This document shows, in pieces, positions 35,801-45,011 of a stretch of 64,000 nt of DNA (its first letter is position 1; each line of letters starts with the position of its first letter). The notes beneath the pieces were generated by a model. It saw only the letters and a list, made by a program, of their open reading frames with translations. It was not told the origin of the DNA and did not search any database. Source of the DNA: UBA7672 sp041166025 (GTDB taxonomy: Bacteria; Pseudomonadota; Alphaproteobacteria; Caulobacterales; Hyphomonadaceae); contig JBEAMJ010000015.1 of the NCBI GenBank assembly GCA_041166025.1, forward strand, positions 1 to 64,000, read 5' to 3'. A program made the translations under genes and the position numbers.

Positions 35801-36802
35801 CTAGACCTCCACGAGGCGATCAATCAGCTGGTCACAGCCGAAGCGAATGGGGTCTATCACGGGCATGCCCAGTTCCGCCTCGGTCGCTTCCATGAGGCGG
35901 CGCGCGGCAACCTCTGACAGACTCTCCGTATTGAGGCTGATCCCGACAAACCGGCTCGCCGGGTTGGTCAGCCGGGCCGCCTGAACATAGAGCGCCATCA
36001 CCTCGGGCAGCGGTCCGATCTTGTAGTCGGGATACATGTTGACGTGGGTTCGCGAGGGGTCGTGACAGAGCACCATCACGTCGGGCTGCGATCCATGAAT
36101 GAGGCCAAGCGTAACGCCTGCAAAGGCTGGGTGAATCAGTGCGCCCTGGCCTTCAATGATGTCCCAGTGATCCGAGGCCGCATCAGGAGACAGCGTCTCT
36201 GCCGCGCCCGAGATGAAATCAGCGACCACGGCGTCAATCGCAACGCCTGATCCGGAGATCATGATTCCGGTCTGACCCGTTGCCCGGAAGTCCGCATCGA
36301 CCCCGCGTCGGCGCAGGTCGCGCGCAATTGCAAGCGCCGTGTACTTCTTGCCCAACGCGCAGTCTGTGCCGACCGTCAGAAGACGTTTGCCCGAGCGCTT
36401 GCGTCCGGTTCCGACAGAAAACAGCTGGTCGGTGTGGCGTACGTCGTGAAGCTTCCGTCCTAGCCGGGCCGCGCGCGAGCGGATGGCCTCGATGCTGGTG
36501 AGGCGGGTATGGAGTCCGCTGACAAGGTCGAGCCCGGCATCGAGCGCCTGCTCGAGCGTTGGAATCCATGTGTCCGGAATGCGCCCGCCGGCGGGCGCCA
36601 CGCCAACAAGGAGCGACTTTGCTCCAAGTTCAGCCGCCCGGTGGGGAGGGGTCAGCGGAAGAGCCAGATCGACCGTGCAGCCCTCGAGGCGCCAGTAGCC
36701 GATGCAGGCCTCTCCCAGCCAGTCAACAACTCCAAATGCGGTCTTGGCGAATGCACGCGAGGTCACATCGCCAAGGAATACGAGGTAGGGCCTCTCGATC
36801 AC
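35801..36802 (-). CDS. dgcN: DUF1611 protein, D-glutamate N-acetyltransferase DgcN-like
   Basis: Protein of 333 residues of the DUF1611 family. It has an N-terminal Rossmann-like part (LVFLGDVTSRAFAKTAFG) and a C-terminal P-loop-like domain with LLTVGTDCALGKKYTALA near 140-157, followed by ATGQTGIMISG and EGQGALIHPAFAG. DgcN acetylates D-glutamate so that DgcA can racemise it. The GTG start overlaps the M81 stop by 4 bases (GTGA), and dgcA follows after 4 bases, so the three genes are co-translated. Assignment rests on family and pairing. Confidence 0.82.
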   Translation of the reverse strand: MIERPYLVFLGDVTSRAFAKTAFGVVDWLGEACIGYWRLEGCTVDLALPLTPPHRAAELGAKSLLVGVAPAGGRIPDTWIPTLEQALDAGLDLVSGLHTRLTSIEAIRSRAARLGRKLHDVRHTDQLFSVGTGRKRSGKRLLTVGTDCALGKKYTALAIARDLRRRGVDADFRATGQTGIMISGSGVAIDAVVADFISGAAETLSPDAASDHWDIIEGQGALIHPAFAGVTLGLIHGSQPDVMVLCHDPSRTHVNMYPDYKIGPLPEVMALYVQAARLTNPASRFVGISLNTESLSEVAARRLMEATEAELGMPVIDPIRFGCDQLIDRLVEV

Positions 36803-38298
36803 GGTCTTGATCTCCAGTCTAGCAGGCGTGGGATTGCTCCTTCGCGGTCCAGCGGCGCAATGGGCCGCTGGATGTTGCGGTAGGGGAGCGAGGAAAAATC
36901 ATGCGCGAGCGCGCCCGGCGTCTCAACGCGGAAGATCGCATCTGTCAGCTTTCGGAATGACGCCTCGAAATGGTTGGACGACTTGACGATGATCGCGCGC
37001 TGCGCGGCCAGATCAACGCCGAGCGTCGTGAACGCCTCGGCGGCGAAGCACTGTGTGCGATGCTCCGTGAGGATGAGGGTCAGATCGCCCGCAGCGAGTC
37101 TGACCGCACGACCTGCAGACCATGTTCCGCCACCGAAAGGCTGTTCAAGATTTGCCGTCATCCTCACCACATTCACGTGCAGGTCGAGGGGCGACCCGGA
37201 CAGGGGCGAGGCCTTTCCGCCGATCCGCAGATGGAGATCGGCGCCTTCGCCCGCAGCCTCGCAGATCTGCAATGCGATCGGATCCCAGATCAGTCCCGCC
37301 GCGACCGGACCCAGCCCCGCGGCGGCCGCCGCCCGTATGAGGTGAGTGGCATCGGAGGGCGCCCCGCCGCCCGGATTGTCTGCGGTCTCGGCAAGCACGA
37401 CCACCTGGTCGTGTTCGCGCACCCGCGACATCGCCGCCTCGGGGCTCAGAAGCTGCGGCTGAACCGACTGGCGGATGGCGACCAGCCGCTGACCCCAGCG
37501 TTCCGCCGCGCGCGCGGCCCGATCGCCATCGCCATCGCTCGTCACCCAGACCCGCGTCCCGGCGTCTTCAACATCACCCCACGGGAAGCCATGCGCGACC
37601 GAGATATCGAGCAGAGGTCCCGATGGGCCGATCTCGGCAAGGAGATCGTCGACATATCCACGCATGGGCTGATGGTAGGTGTTGTAGACGCCAAGCATCC
37701 GGCAGTCGAAGGCGCGGGTGACTGGCCTGATCTCGCCACGCACGGTCCTCAGCGCATCATCGACCAGCCGATCTGCAGTCTCGAAGATATCGTCGTGCGG
37801 ATACTCCTTGTAGGCATAGAGGAGATCGGTCGGCTCGATCATCGCCCGGGAGAGGTGCGCATGCGGATCGAGCAGTGCGGCAAGGGTGGGGTGTTCGCCG
37901 ATCTGCGCACGCACCCGACGGAGGATATCCCCTTCGCAATCCGCATAACCGGCTGCCACAGTGGCGCCGTGGAGCCCGAGCAGCACCAGATCAACGGGCC
38001 CGGCGCGGACGAGGTCTGCGAGCAATTCATCGCGGAGCGCCTCGTAGGTCTGTCGGGAGATGATGCCGCCTGGCTGTGCGCCTGCGCATATCCCTTCGAT
38101 GAGTTCGATCTCGCCCAGACGTGCGAGCTCGCGTGCGCGGCGCAGCGGTGCTGCGATCAGCGGAGGCGGCGCATCTTCTGGAAGACGGCCAGAGGGAATA
38201 TAGCAGAGGTCCCGGAAGTTCGCGTGGTTCATGGGAGATGCAGAAAAGGTGTTCACCTCCGCACCCAGCGCTGCCGAAAAGACGCGAATGCGTGTCAC
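36799..38298 (-). CDS. M81 family metallopeptidase (MlrC-like)
   Basis: Protein of 499 residues similar to MlrC (microcystinase C), a zinc peptidase that finishes the breakdown of linear peptides. Typical segments are the N-terminal GAEVNTFSASP near 12-22, LVLLGLHGATVA, LLDPHAHLS and YNTYHQPMRGY, and NPGGGAPSDATHLIR, which together supply the metal ligands and binding site. The GTG start overlaps the previous stop. No signal peptide, so cytoplasmic. In this operon it would cleave imported D-residue-containing peptides. I cannot tell which peptide. Confidence 0.85.
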   Translation of the reverse strand: MTRIRVFSAALGAEVNTFSASPMNHANFRDLCYIPSGRLPEDAPPPLIAAPLRRARELARLGEIELIEGICAGAQPGGIISRQTYEALRDELLADLVRAGPVDLVLLGLHGATVAAGYADCEGDILRRVRAQIGEHPTLAALLDPHAHLSRAMIEPTDLLYAYKEYPHDDIFETADRLVDDALRTVRGEIRPVTRAFDCRMLGVYNTYHQPMRGYVDDLLAEIGPSGPLLDISVAHGFPWGDVEDAGTRVWVTSDGDGDRAARAAERWGQRLVAIRQSVQPQLLSPEAAMSRVREHDQVVVLAETADNPGGGAPSDATHLIRAAAAAGLGPVAAGLIWDPIALQICEAAGEGADLHLRIGGKASPLSGSPLDLHVNVVRMTANLEQPFGGGTWSAGRAVRLAAGDLTLILTEHRTQCFAAEAFTTLGVDLAAQRAIIVKSSNHFEASFRKLTDAIFRVETPGALAHDFSSLPYRNIQRPIAPLDREGAIPRLLDWRSRP

Positions 38299-39446
38299 GG
38301 CGTCTCACCGTGCGCCTGGTCGCCATCGAGTGATGCAAGAAATGGCCTGATCTGATCAATCGTCCAGTCAGCCTCGGTTATGGGGAACATGTGACCGAAG
38401 CCCGCCGGCGCCCGGACGAGCTGAGCCTTCCGGGTGAGGGCAAGGTGTTCGCCTTCCCAGGCCTCCTGCAGTCTTACCCAGTTCCGCCGGACCCGTTGCG
38501 AGTACTCAGGCGGGGCTGCAGCCATCCGGTCAGCGGGAGGCGATTGAACCAGCTTGAGAAGCGGCAGATCATTGAGCGCGCCGGGCGTCCGGATATGCGC
38601 CACCGGGTGCGTGCAGGCATGATTGCCCGCCGACCATTCCGCGGCCAGCGTGCGCGGCATCGTCTCCTGTGCGGCGATGACGTCCCACGCCTCGCCGAAG
38701 ATCTCCTGCCGATCACGTGTCCATGGCCCCCACATCGGGTTGAGGCCGCGGACAAGCCCGAGGCCGAACACAGCCGACCACATGGAGAGGTCCTCGCGGT
38801 ACTGGGGACCACACCCCATGCGCTCGGCCATTTCGACAAACCAGAGCGTTGGGGTGGGATCGAGAAGGATCACCGCACGCACCTCGGCAGGGTAGGCTTC
38901 GGCATAGTTCACCGCGTAAAGTCCACCCATCGAATGACCTGCCAGCACGAAGGGGCCGCGTTCGCCCGCTCCCGCCAGCGCGGCCTGCAGCTCCCGCAGG
39001 ATATCGTCGGTGGTGCGCGGCAGCGGAGCATCGTCCGCCCAACCTGTGCCGGGCCGATCGATCAGGCATGAACGCCTCTCGGCCTTGATGCGCTCATGCA
39101 GCGGGCTCATCATGGCGCCCAGGCTGTAGCCCCCTGGCAGCCAGACGATTGTTCCACCTGCCGCTGGTCCCTCGCAGAGGACATAGGCCCGGTAGCCACC
39201 GACATCGACAAACTGGCCCGTTGTGGGTTTCTGACCGTCCAGACTGAGTCGCGCAGCCTGCAGCGCGCTTGCGCCGGCAAGCAGGGCGACAGGCACAAGC
39301 GCGAGGATAGCGGCGCCTGCCCGGAGCCCCATGCGCAAGCGCGGGCCGAAACGGCCTGCGATCAACCAGAGACCCAGGACCCCGAGGGCGAGGAGTAGAA
39401 TGATCGCCCAGGGCCCCCAGGCCGAGGCCAGAACAAAACCGGTCAT
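38295..39446 (-). CDS. Membrane-anchored alpha/beta hydrolase
   Basis: Protein of 383 residues from ATG 39446. Two N-terminal hydrophobic helices (about 11-27 and 38-62, WAIILLLALGVLGLWLI and ILALVPVALLAGASAL) are followed by a hydrolase domain with LPGGYSLG, nucleophile elbow LAGHSMGG and a late FGHMFPI His. The domain faces either periplasm or cytosol; the helix pair leaves this open. ATG 39446 overlaps the serine hydrolase stop (ATGA); longer starts lie inside that gene. It would remove an acyl or peptide group from imported peptides. Confidence 0.82.
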   Translation of the reverse strand: MTGFVLASAWGPWAIILLLALGVLGLWLIAGRFGPRLRMGLRAGAAILALVPVALLAGASALQAARLSLDGQKPTTGQFVDVGGYRAYVLCEGPAAGGTIVWLPGGYSLGAMMSPLHERIKAERRSCLIDRPGTGWADDAPLPRTTDDILRELQAALAGAGERGPFVLAGHSMGGLYAVNYAEAYPAEVRAVILLDPTPTLWFVEMAERMGCGPQYREDLSMWSAVFGLGLVRGLNPMWGPWTRDRQEIFGEAWDVIAAQETMPRTLAAEWSAGNHACTHPVAHIRTPGALNDLPLLKLVQSPPADRMAAAPPEYSQRVRRNWVRLQEAWEGEHLALTRKAQLVRAPAGFGHMFPITEADWTIDQIRPFLASLDGDQAHGETP

Positions 39447-40777
39447 GCGGTTCTCTCCTCCGGGAAAAGGCGGCCCCGGAACCAGACATATCGCTGGCCC
39501 TCCGCGCCCAGACGGAAGCGCAGCTGCGTGGCAAGTCGACTGAAGGGAAGCTCGCACAGGTAGAGGTCCTGCTCCGCATCCGGCTGGGCCCTTATCCGGA
39601 TCTGAGCCGCACCAGGCGGGGACAGGGGGCGGGCGATCAGGTCTTCGCCCTCGCTCGTGATGACGAGCCCCTGGTCGCCGATCGCGAAACGACCGCAGTG
39701 CGCCCGCTCCGGGGGACGGGCGCCCTTCTGGGGAAAGGCGTGAGCGAGAGCTCTGAGCGGGCGGGCCAGCTCATTCTCGAGCCCGGCAACGATGTCATGG
39801 AAGATGGCGCGCGCATCCCCGCCGTTCACGAAGAGACAGATGACAAGCTTTTGCGCAGGGGCGATCCGCAGGAAGCTCCACTGTCCTGCAACCGCCCCGT
39901 CATGTCCCCAGATCAGGGGAGACAGCGAGAAGATCTGCGACCCCAGGCCCCAGAATGGCGCGAATGTCGGCGTCGGCCCGGCGACATGCACCGCGTGCAT
40001 CGCTGCAAGAGATGCTTCCGTCAGGATGGGCTCTCCACCGCGCAGCAGGGCTTCACCCATCGTCAGTACATCACCGGCCGTCGTCCAGGGCTGGGCCCCG
40101 GCGGGCGAGAGAGCCAGATGGGCGGGCGGGTTCTCCACGAGATGACACACGGCGCCTGCGTCATTGAAGACATGGGATTCAGAGCGCCCCTCGGTCGGGG
40201 CGTCCTTCAGGTGAACGCCCGTCCGCCGCATGTCCAGCGGATCAAGGATCTCGGAGCGGATGCGCCGCGCCCAGCTCGTGCCGGACAGGTGTTCTGACAC
40301 GCGCGCGAGAATCGGAAAGCCGGCGTTGCAGTATGAGAAGGCTTCGCCGGGCGCTGTCACCTGAAGCAGACGGGCGCCGGCCGCGACATAGGCCGCAAGA
40401 GCGTCCTCCCCCTCGCTCGGCCCATCAAGGACATCACCGAAGAAGCCTCCGGTATGCGTGAGCAGGTGATGGGGAGTACAGGCCTGCTGAGCGGCCAGGT
40501 CAGCAAGGCGCAGCGCTGGCATGGTCGCCCTGATCGGTGCGTCGAGATCAAGACGGCCAGTTTCCGCATCGCGCAGGCAGAGGAGGCTGGTCAGCAGTTT
40601 CGCCATCGACCCCATGCGGAAGATGGTCTGGGTCGTCACCGCGGCCGGCGCTGCAAGCGAGGTTACGCCATAGGCCGCAAGGCTTCGCTCACCCGCCTCA
40701 CTCACGCCAAGCACGGCGCCCGGCGCGCGCCCGGAGAGGCAAGCGGACTGCAGCAACTCTTCCCAGTCTGTGATCAT
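39443..40777 (-). CDS. Serine hydrolase, beta-lactamase/class C type
   Basis: Protein of 444 residues of the serine beta-lactamase/DD-peptidase fold. The active-site triad motifs are S57-M-A-K60 (RMGSMAK), Y149-C-N151 (FSYCNAG) and WGHDGAVAG near the C-terminal third (His-x-Gly in place of Lys-Thr-Gly). Members include D-aminopeptidases, esterases and MlrB-type peptidases. No signal peptide is seen, so it probably acts on peptides after import. It overlaps the gene before and after by 4 bases each, the middle of a tightly coupled operon. Confidence 0.85.
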   Translation of the reverse strand: MITDWEELLQSACLSGRAPGAVLGVSEAGERSLAAYGVTSLAAPAAVTTQTIFRMGSMAKLLTSLLCLRDAETGRLDLDAPIRATMPALRLADLAAQQACTPHHLLTHTGGFFGDVLDGPSEGEDALAAYVAAGARLLQVTAPGEAFSYCNAGFPILARVSEHLSGTSWARRIRSEILDPLDMRRTGVHLKDAPTEGRSESHVFNDAGAVCHLVENPPAHLALSPAGAQPWTTAGDVLTMGEALLRGGEPILTEASLAAMHAVHVAGPTPTFAPFWGLGSQIFSLSPLIWGHDGAVAGQWSFLRIAPAQKLVICLFVNGGDARAIFHDIVAGLENELARPLRALAHAFPQKGARPPERAHCGRFAIGDQGLVITSEGEDLIARPLSPPGAAQIRIRAQPDAEQDLYLCELPFSRLATQLRFRLGAEGQRYVWFRGRLFPEERTA

Positions 40778-42396
40778 GACGCGCGCCGCATGGAAAGAAG
40801 CGGCAGATCGATCGAGCGGGCCGGATCCATGCTGAAGCCGGCGATGTCCGCCCTGAGCGCCGTCGAGACATGTGTCTGCTGGAGGTAGACATAGGGAATA
40901 TCTGCGTTGACGCGGGCAATGATGGCCCTGTGAAGCTCTGCGCGTCGTCTCGTGTCGAGCTCGCTGCGGGCTGCAGCCAGTAGAGCCGAGACCTCCTGGT
41001 TCGAGTAGCGGGCAGGGTTGTTGACCCCGGCCTTTGCGCCCTCAAACCAGAAGTCGAGTATCGCCGACGGGTCGGAATGGCTGCAGACCCAGCCCATCAG
41101 GACAAGATCATAAGCGCCGCGATCCATGCGATCGAGATAGGCGGCGGTCGACAGGCGCTCGAGGCGCACGTTCAGCTTGAGGGGGGCGAGCATTGCCTGG
41201 ATGTACTGGGCGACAGTGTCCGTCTCCGGGGATACTCCCGGGTAGATCATCACCACATTCACGGGTTGAACGCGGCCAGCCTCCCGCGCCAGTGCCGCCG
41301 CCTTCGAAGGATCATATCTGAATGGCCAGTCACCGGGCCGGGCCCCCAGCATGTCCGGCGCGAGCGGCCCGTCAAAGCGGCTCGCACGGCCTTCGCGGAT
41401 GTGCGTGACGATGGCTTGCGTGTCCATCGCGTGGGCTACGGCCTGACGAAGACGGGGGTCCTTGAAGACAGGTCGAGCAAGGTTGAAGGCAAGATTCTGG
41501 AAGGCGTAGGCGGGCTGACTGACGATGCGCACGCCACTGTCGCGAGCCAGAAGCTTCAGCGCCTGTGCTGGCATGAGAAGGGCGATATCGGTCTCGGCCC
41601 GCTCCAGTGCAAGCGCGCGGACCGTTGGATCCGCCATCACGGTGAAGATGATTCTGGAGAAGTAGGGCTCAACGCCGGTGTAGTAGGGATTGCGAACGAG
41701 AATGAACGCTCCCGAAGAGGATGCAGGCGCCAGCGTATAGGGACCTGAGCCTGCAGTTCGCGTTGCCAGCCATCCTGACCCAAGATCATCGCCGATGGCG
41801 TTGGCCGCCACGGATGGGTTGACGATCGATGCGGCCCGGTCCGCCAGAATGGAAAGCAGCCGGGGGGTCGGCTGGCGAAGCGTCAGGCGAACGCTCATGG
41901 CGCTGGGCGCTGCAACAGTGTCGACAAAAGAGACAAAGTCGCTGGCCGGACCGCGTCCGAGGCGTGCGAGCCGCTTCAATGAAAAGACAACGGCCGCCGC
42001 ATCGACAGGTGCTCCATCCGAGAAACGTCGCCCCGGGGCGATCTCGAACGTCCAGACGCGACCTGTTGTGTCCGCATCCCAGCTCCGGGCCAGTTCCGGT
42101 TCTCCTGACGGACTGACGAGTTGCTGGTATGCGCCGAAGACGGGAGCAACCTGCTCGGGTGCGGCTGCTGCAGCCGGATCGAGCGGACCGGGAGGTGAGG
42201 ACAGGGCGACGCGCAGCGTGCGGGAGGGCGGATCAGGCTGAGCACGGGCTGGGTTGGCCGACAGCACGCCCGCGGCGAGCGCTGCAAGGCCAGTGCGACG
42301 CGTAATGAGGGCCCTGTGTCCCGTCAGCCTCGCTCTCCCGCCCTGACGCCCGCCCTGCGAGCGTTTCCAATAGGAAACATCGGAGCACAATGTCAA
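40774..42396 (-). CDS. ABC transporter substrate-binding protein, family 5 (peptide type)
   Basis: Solute-binding protein of up to 540 residues. The mature part matches SBP family 5, with GRVWTFEIAPGRRFSDGAPVDA near 110-131 and DPRLRQAVAHAMD. The signal is Tat-like (ITRRTGLAALAAG, cut after ARA). The start is uncertain: TTG 42396 and 42390 are the only canonical starts upstream of the signal, and both place the operator at 42363-42378 inside the coding region; a CTG at 42327 or ATT at 42306 would avoid this. It binds peptides in the periplasm for the permease encoded on the other strand. First gene of the leftward operon. Confidence 0.85.
   Translation of the reverse strand: MTLCSDVSYWKRSQGGRQGGRARLTGHRALITRRTGLAALAAGVLSANPARAQPDPPSRTLRVALSSPPGPLDPAAAAAPEQVAPVFGAYQQLVSPSGEPELARSWDADTTGRVWTFEIAPGRRFSDGAPVDAAAVVFSLKRLARLGRGPASDFVSFVDTVAAPSAMSVRLTLRQPTPRLLSILADRAASIVNPSVAANAIGDDLGSGWLATRTAGSGPYTLAPASSSGAFILVRNPYYTGVEPYFSRIIFTVMADPTVRALALERAETDIALLMPAQALKLLARDSGVRIVSQPAYAFQNLAFNLARPVFKDPRLRQAVAHAMDTQAIVTHIREGRASRFDGPLAPDMLGARPGDWPFRYDPSKAAALAREAGRVQPVNVVMIYPGVSPETDTVAQYIQAMLAPLKLNVRLERLSTAAYLDRMDRGAYDLVLMGWVCSHSDPSAILDFWFEGAKAGVNNPARYSNQEVSALLAAARSELDTRRRAELHRAIIARVNADIPYVYLQQTHVSTALRADIAGFSMDPARSIDLPLLSMRRAS
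42363..42378. promoter_or_regulatory. Candidate XRE-regulator operator, site 1
   Basis: GTTTCCAATAGGAAAC, a palindrome with perfect 6-bp arms and a 4-base spacer, in the divergent region between the binding protein and the deacylase. The same arms with another spacer recur at 51843-51858 upstream of the third operon of this locus. Confidence 0.75.
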
Positions 42397-42416
42397 TGAA
42401 ATCGGGCCTCGAAATG

Positions 42417-42432
42417 TTTTCTATTGAGAAAA
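42417..42432. promoter_or_regulatory. Diverged second operator copy
   Basis: TTTTCTATTGAGAAAA has perfect 6-bp arms with a 4-base spacer, the same layout and similar letters as site 1 (TTTC/GAAA core). Its centre is 54 bp from the centre of site 1, close to five helical turns, which would put both on the same DNA face. Confidence 0.5.
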
Positions 42433-42493
42433 TCCAGCGTGCGCGCATAGTTCGCCAACGCCCGTCCGGGAGCACAGACTGGGACCATCGAGC

Positions 42494-44008
42494 ATGCCGT
42501 CTGCCGGTTTGTGTGACCTGATTTTCGAGAGCGGCCGTATCATCGACGGTCTGGGAGGCCCCGCGCAGCCGGGCGCTGTGTGCGTACGCGATGGCCGCAT
42601 CGTCCATGTCGGTCCTGACGACGGGGGCTGGACGGCCCCGGACCGGATCGATCTTTGCGGCCGGTCACTGGCCCCGGGGTTCATCGACTGCCACACGCAC
42701 GACGATCAGTACCTGTTCATCGACCCTGCAATGGCGCCAAAGGTCTCGCAGGGCGTCACAACTGTCGTCACAGGAAACTGCGGGGTCTCACTTGCGCCCC
42801 TGCTCACCGATGGCGCGCCCCCGGCGCCGCTCACCGAGATTGGTCGTCCGGGCGATTTCAGGTTTGCGACGTTCGGGGATTATCTCGACGCCCTGGACGC
42901 CTCTCCTCCTGCCGTGAACGCTGCCTGCCTTGTTGGACACACGACGCTTCGCGCTGCCGTCATGCCACGCGTCGATCGACCCGCCAGCGCGGCCGAGATC
43001 GCGCAGATGGAAGCCATGTGCGAGAGCGCCATGGAGGCTGGGGCCATCGGCGTTTCCTCGGGCCTGTTCTATCCTCCGGCGATGCCGGCCCCGGCTTCCG
43101 AGGTGACGGGGCTTGCCCGGATCGCTGCGCGTCATGGCGGCGTCTACACAGCCCATATTCGCAATGAGGCGGATGATGTTGCCGAGGCGCTTGAGGAGGC
43201 ATTCCTGATCGCACGCGAGGCAGGCGCGCCCCTCGTGATCTCCCACCACAAGGTATCAGGCTCGGCAAACTTTGGCCGGTCGCGCGAGACCCTGCGCATG
43301 ATTGGCCGCGCCGCAACCTCCCAGCGCATCGGGCTTGATGTCTATCCTTATGCTGCGAGCTCGACCATGCTCAATCGAGCTTCGTGGAGCGCATCGACAC
43401 GGACGCTCGTCACCTGGAGCAAGCCGCATCCGGAGGCCGCGGGGCGCGAGCTGCGCGAGGTTGCGGCAACCATGGGCCTGAGCGAGGAGGAGGCTCTCGA
43501 TGCGCTCTCGCCGGGCGGAGCGGTCTATTTCATGATGGATGAGGCGGACGTTCGACGCATCATCGCCAGCCCCAATGCCATGATCGGCTCGGATGGTGTG
43601 CCCATGAACACGCGGCCCCATCCGCGGTTATGGGGCGCCTTCACGCGCGTGCTTGGTCACTATGTGCGTGATGTTGGTCTCTTTCCGATCGAAGAGGCAG
43701 TAAGGCGCATGACGAGCCTGCCTGCACAGCAGTTCCGGCTGACAGATCGCGGAGTCATCGCCCCTGGCGCCGCCGCCGATCTCGTCATTCTTGATCCCGC
43801 AAAGGTCTCTGACCGCGCCACGTTCGAGGCCCCGGATCTGCCAAGCGAGGGGATCGACGCTGTCTACGTGGCAGGCGTCTGCATCTGGCGCGCGGGAGCG
43901 CCGACGGGGGCGCGTCCGGGACGGGTGCTCCGCCTTGCTGACGCGGAGGCCGGCAGGACGCGGATGAACCCGCCCTCTGCCCGACAGGGTAGCCAGCATC
44001 TTGCTTAG
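42494..44008 (+). CDS. N-acyl-D-amino-acid deacylase (amidohydrolase)
   Basis: Protein of 504 residues of the D-aminoacylase type. Metal motif DCHTHDDQ near 74-81, VVTGNCGVSLAP (bridging Cys), VISHHKVSG and the late GSDGVPMNTRPHPR match D-aminoacylases and related dihydroorotase-type enzymes. It would release a D-amino acid from N-acyl-D-amino acids or an N-acylated D peptide. Together with DgcN and DgcA it suggests that the final D residue, perhaps D-Glu, is handled through acyl forms. It leads the rightward operon; the permease start overlaps its stop. Confidence 0.88.
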   Translation: MPSAGLCDLIFESGRIIDGLGGPAQPGAVCVRDGRIVHVGPDDGGWTAPDRIDLCGRSLAPGFIDCHTHDDQYLFIDPAMAPKVSQGVTTVVTGNCGVSLAPLLTDGAPPAPLTEIGRPGDFRFATFGDYLDALDASPPAVNAACLVGHTTLRAAVMPRVDRPASAAEIAQMEAMCESAMEAGAIGVSSGLFYPPAMPAPASEVTGLARIAARHGGVYTAHIRNEADDVAEALEEAFLIAREAGAPLVISHHKVSGSANFGRSRETLRMIGRAATSQRIGLDVYPYAASSTMLNRASWSASTRTLVTWSKPHPEAAGRELREVAATMGLSEEEALDALSPGGAVYFMMDEADVRRIIASPNAMIGSDGVPMNTRPHPRLWGAFTRVLGHYVRDVGLFPIEEAVRRMTSLPAQQFRLTDRGVIAPGAAADLVILDPAKVSDRATFEAPDLPSEGIDAVYVAGVCIWRAGAPTGARPGRVLRLADAEAGRTRMNPPSARQGSQHLA

Positions 44009-45011
44009 ATTCATCGCCCGGCGCTTTGCAGGTCTTGTCCTCACGCTGCTGGGAGCAAGCCTTGTCACCTTCTTCATTTCTCATGTCATACCGACCGACG
44101 TGGCCCGCCTCATCGCCGGCGATGGCGCGAGTGAGGAGATCGTCGCAGGGCTGAGGACCAAACTCGGTCTCGATCAGCCGATCTGGGTCCAGTACGGCCT
44201 CTATCTGCAGGATCTTGCGCAGGGCGATCTGGGCGTCTCCATCCGGTCTGGCCAACCTGTCGCAGAAGAACTGCTCCGTGCAGCGCCCGCAACTCTTGAG
44301 CTGGCGCTGGCGGCCTTCGTCCTCATCGTTGCAGGCGGACTGGGTCTTGGCGCGCTCGCCGCGCTCAGTCGAGGCCGCTTGCTCGACAAGACAGTGCGAG
44401 CGTTCAGCATTCTCTCAATCTCCACCCCGACCTTCTGGAGCGCCCTCGTTCTGATTGCCGTCGTCTCGGTGGTGCTGCAATGGGCGCCGCTGGGCGGGCG
44501 CATCGATCCTGAACTTGCCCCACCCGCGACGCGCACAGGCTTCCTTGTTCTCGATTCCATTCTTGACGGTCGCTGGGATGCGCTCGCAAGCGCCCTTCAT
44601 CATCTCCTGCTTCCCGCCCTCACTCTGGCGCTTGCTGCCCTTGGCGGGGCTATCCGGCTTGTCCGCGCAACGCTCCTCGAGAGCCTGTCTCAGGACTACG
44701 TCATGCGCGCGCGCGCCTCGGGGCTTTCAACCTGGCGCGTGCTCTCCGGCTATGCCATGCCCAGCGCGCTCGTGCCCTTCGTGACGGTCCAGGCCATCGT
44801 GCTTGGCGACCTTTTCGCAGGCGCCGTGGTGACCGAGATGATCTTCGGCTGGCCCGGTCTTGGCTCCTATACGCTCGGAGCGGTCGCGGGGCTCGATTTC
44901 CCGGCCATAATGGGTTTCACGCTCCTCGCATCGGCAGGGTATGCGTGCGCCAACCTTGTTGCCGATCTTCTGGTTGCAAGGATCGATCCGCGCGCGGCGG
45001 CAGCCTCATGA
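44001..45011 (+). CDS. ABC transporter permease, OppB/DppB type
   Basis: Inner-membrane protein of 336 residues with about six helices. FFISHVIPTDVARLI and IAGDGASEEIVAGLRTKLGLDQP near 35-55 match OppB/DppB, and the EAA loop reads YVMRARASGLSTWRVL before ALVPFVTV. TTG 44001 overlaps the deacylase stop by 8 bases. It forms the channel with the next gene product for peptides. Confidence 0.9.
   Translation: MLRFIARRFAGLVLTLLGASLVTFFISHVIPTDVARLIAGDGASEEIVAGLRTKLGLDQPIWVQYGLYLQDLAQGDLGVSIRSGQPVAEELLRAAPATLELALAAFVLIVAGGLGLGALAALSRGRLLDKTVRAFSILSISTPTFWSALVLIAVVSVVLQWAPLGGRIDPELAPPATRTGFLVLDSILDGRWDALASALHHLLLPALTLALAALGGAIRLVRATLLESLSQDYVMRARASGLSTWRVLSGYAMPSALVPFVTVQAIVLGDLFAGAVVTEMIFGWPGLGSYTLGAVAGLDFPAIMGFTLLASAGYACANLVADLLVARIDPRAAAAS

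Noticed and set aside
36970..38355. Long open frame of 461 codons on the + strand
   Set aside because: It lies antisense to the well-supported M81 peptidase gene; no motif or ribosome site. High GC content creates such shadows.
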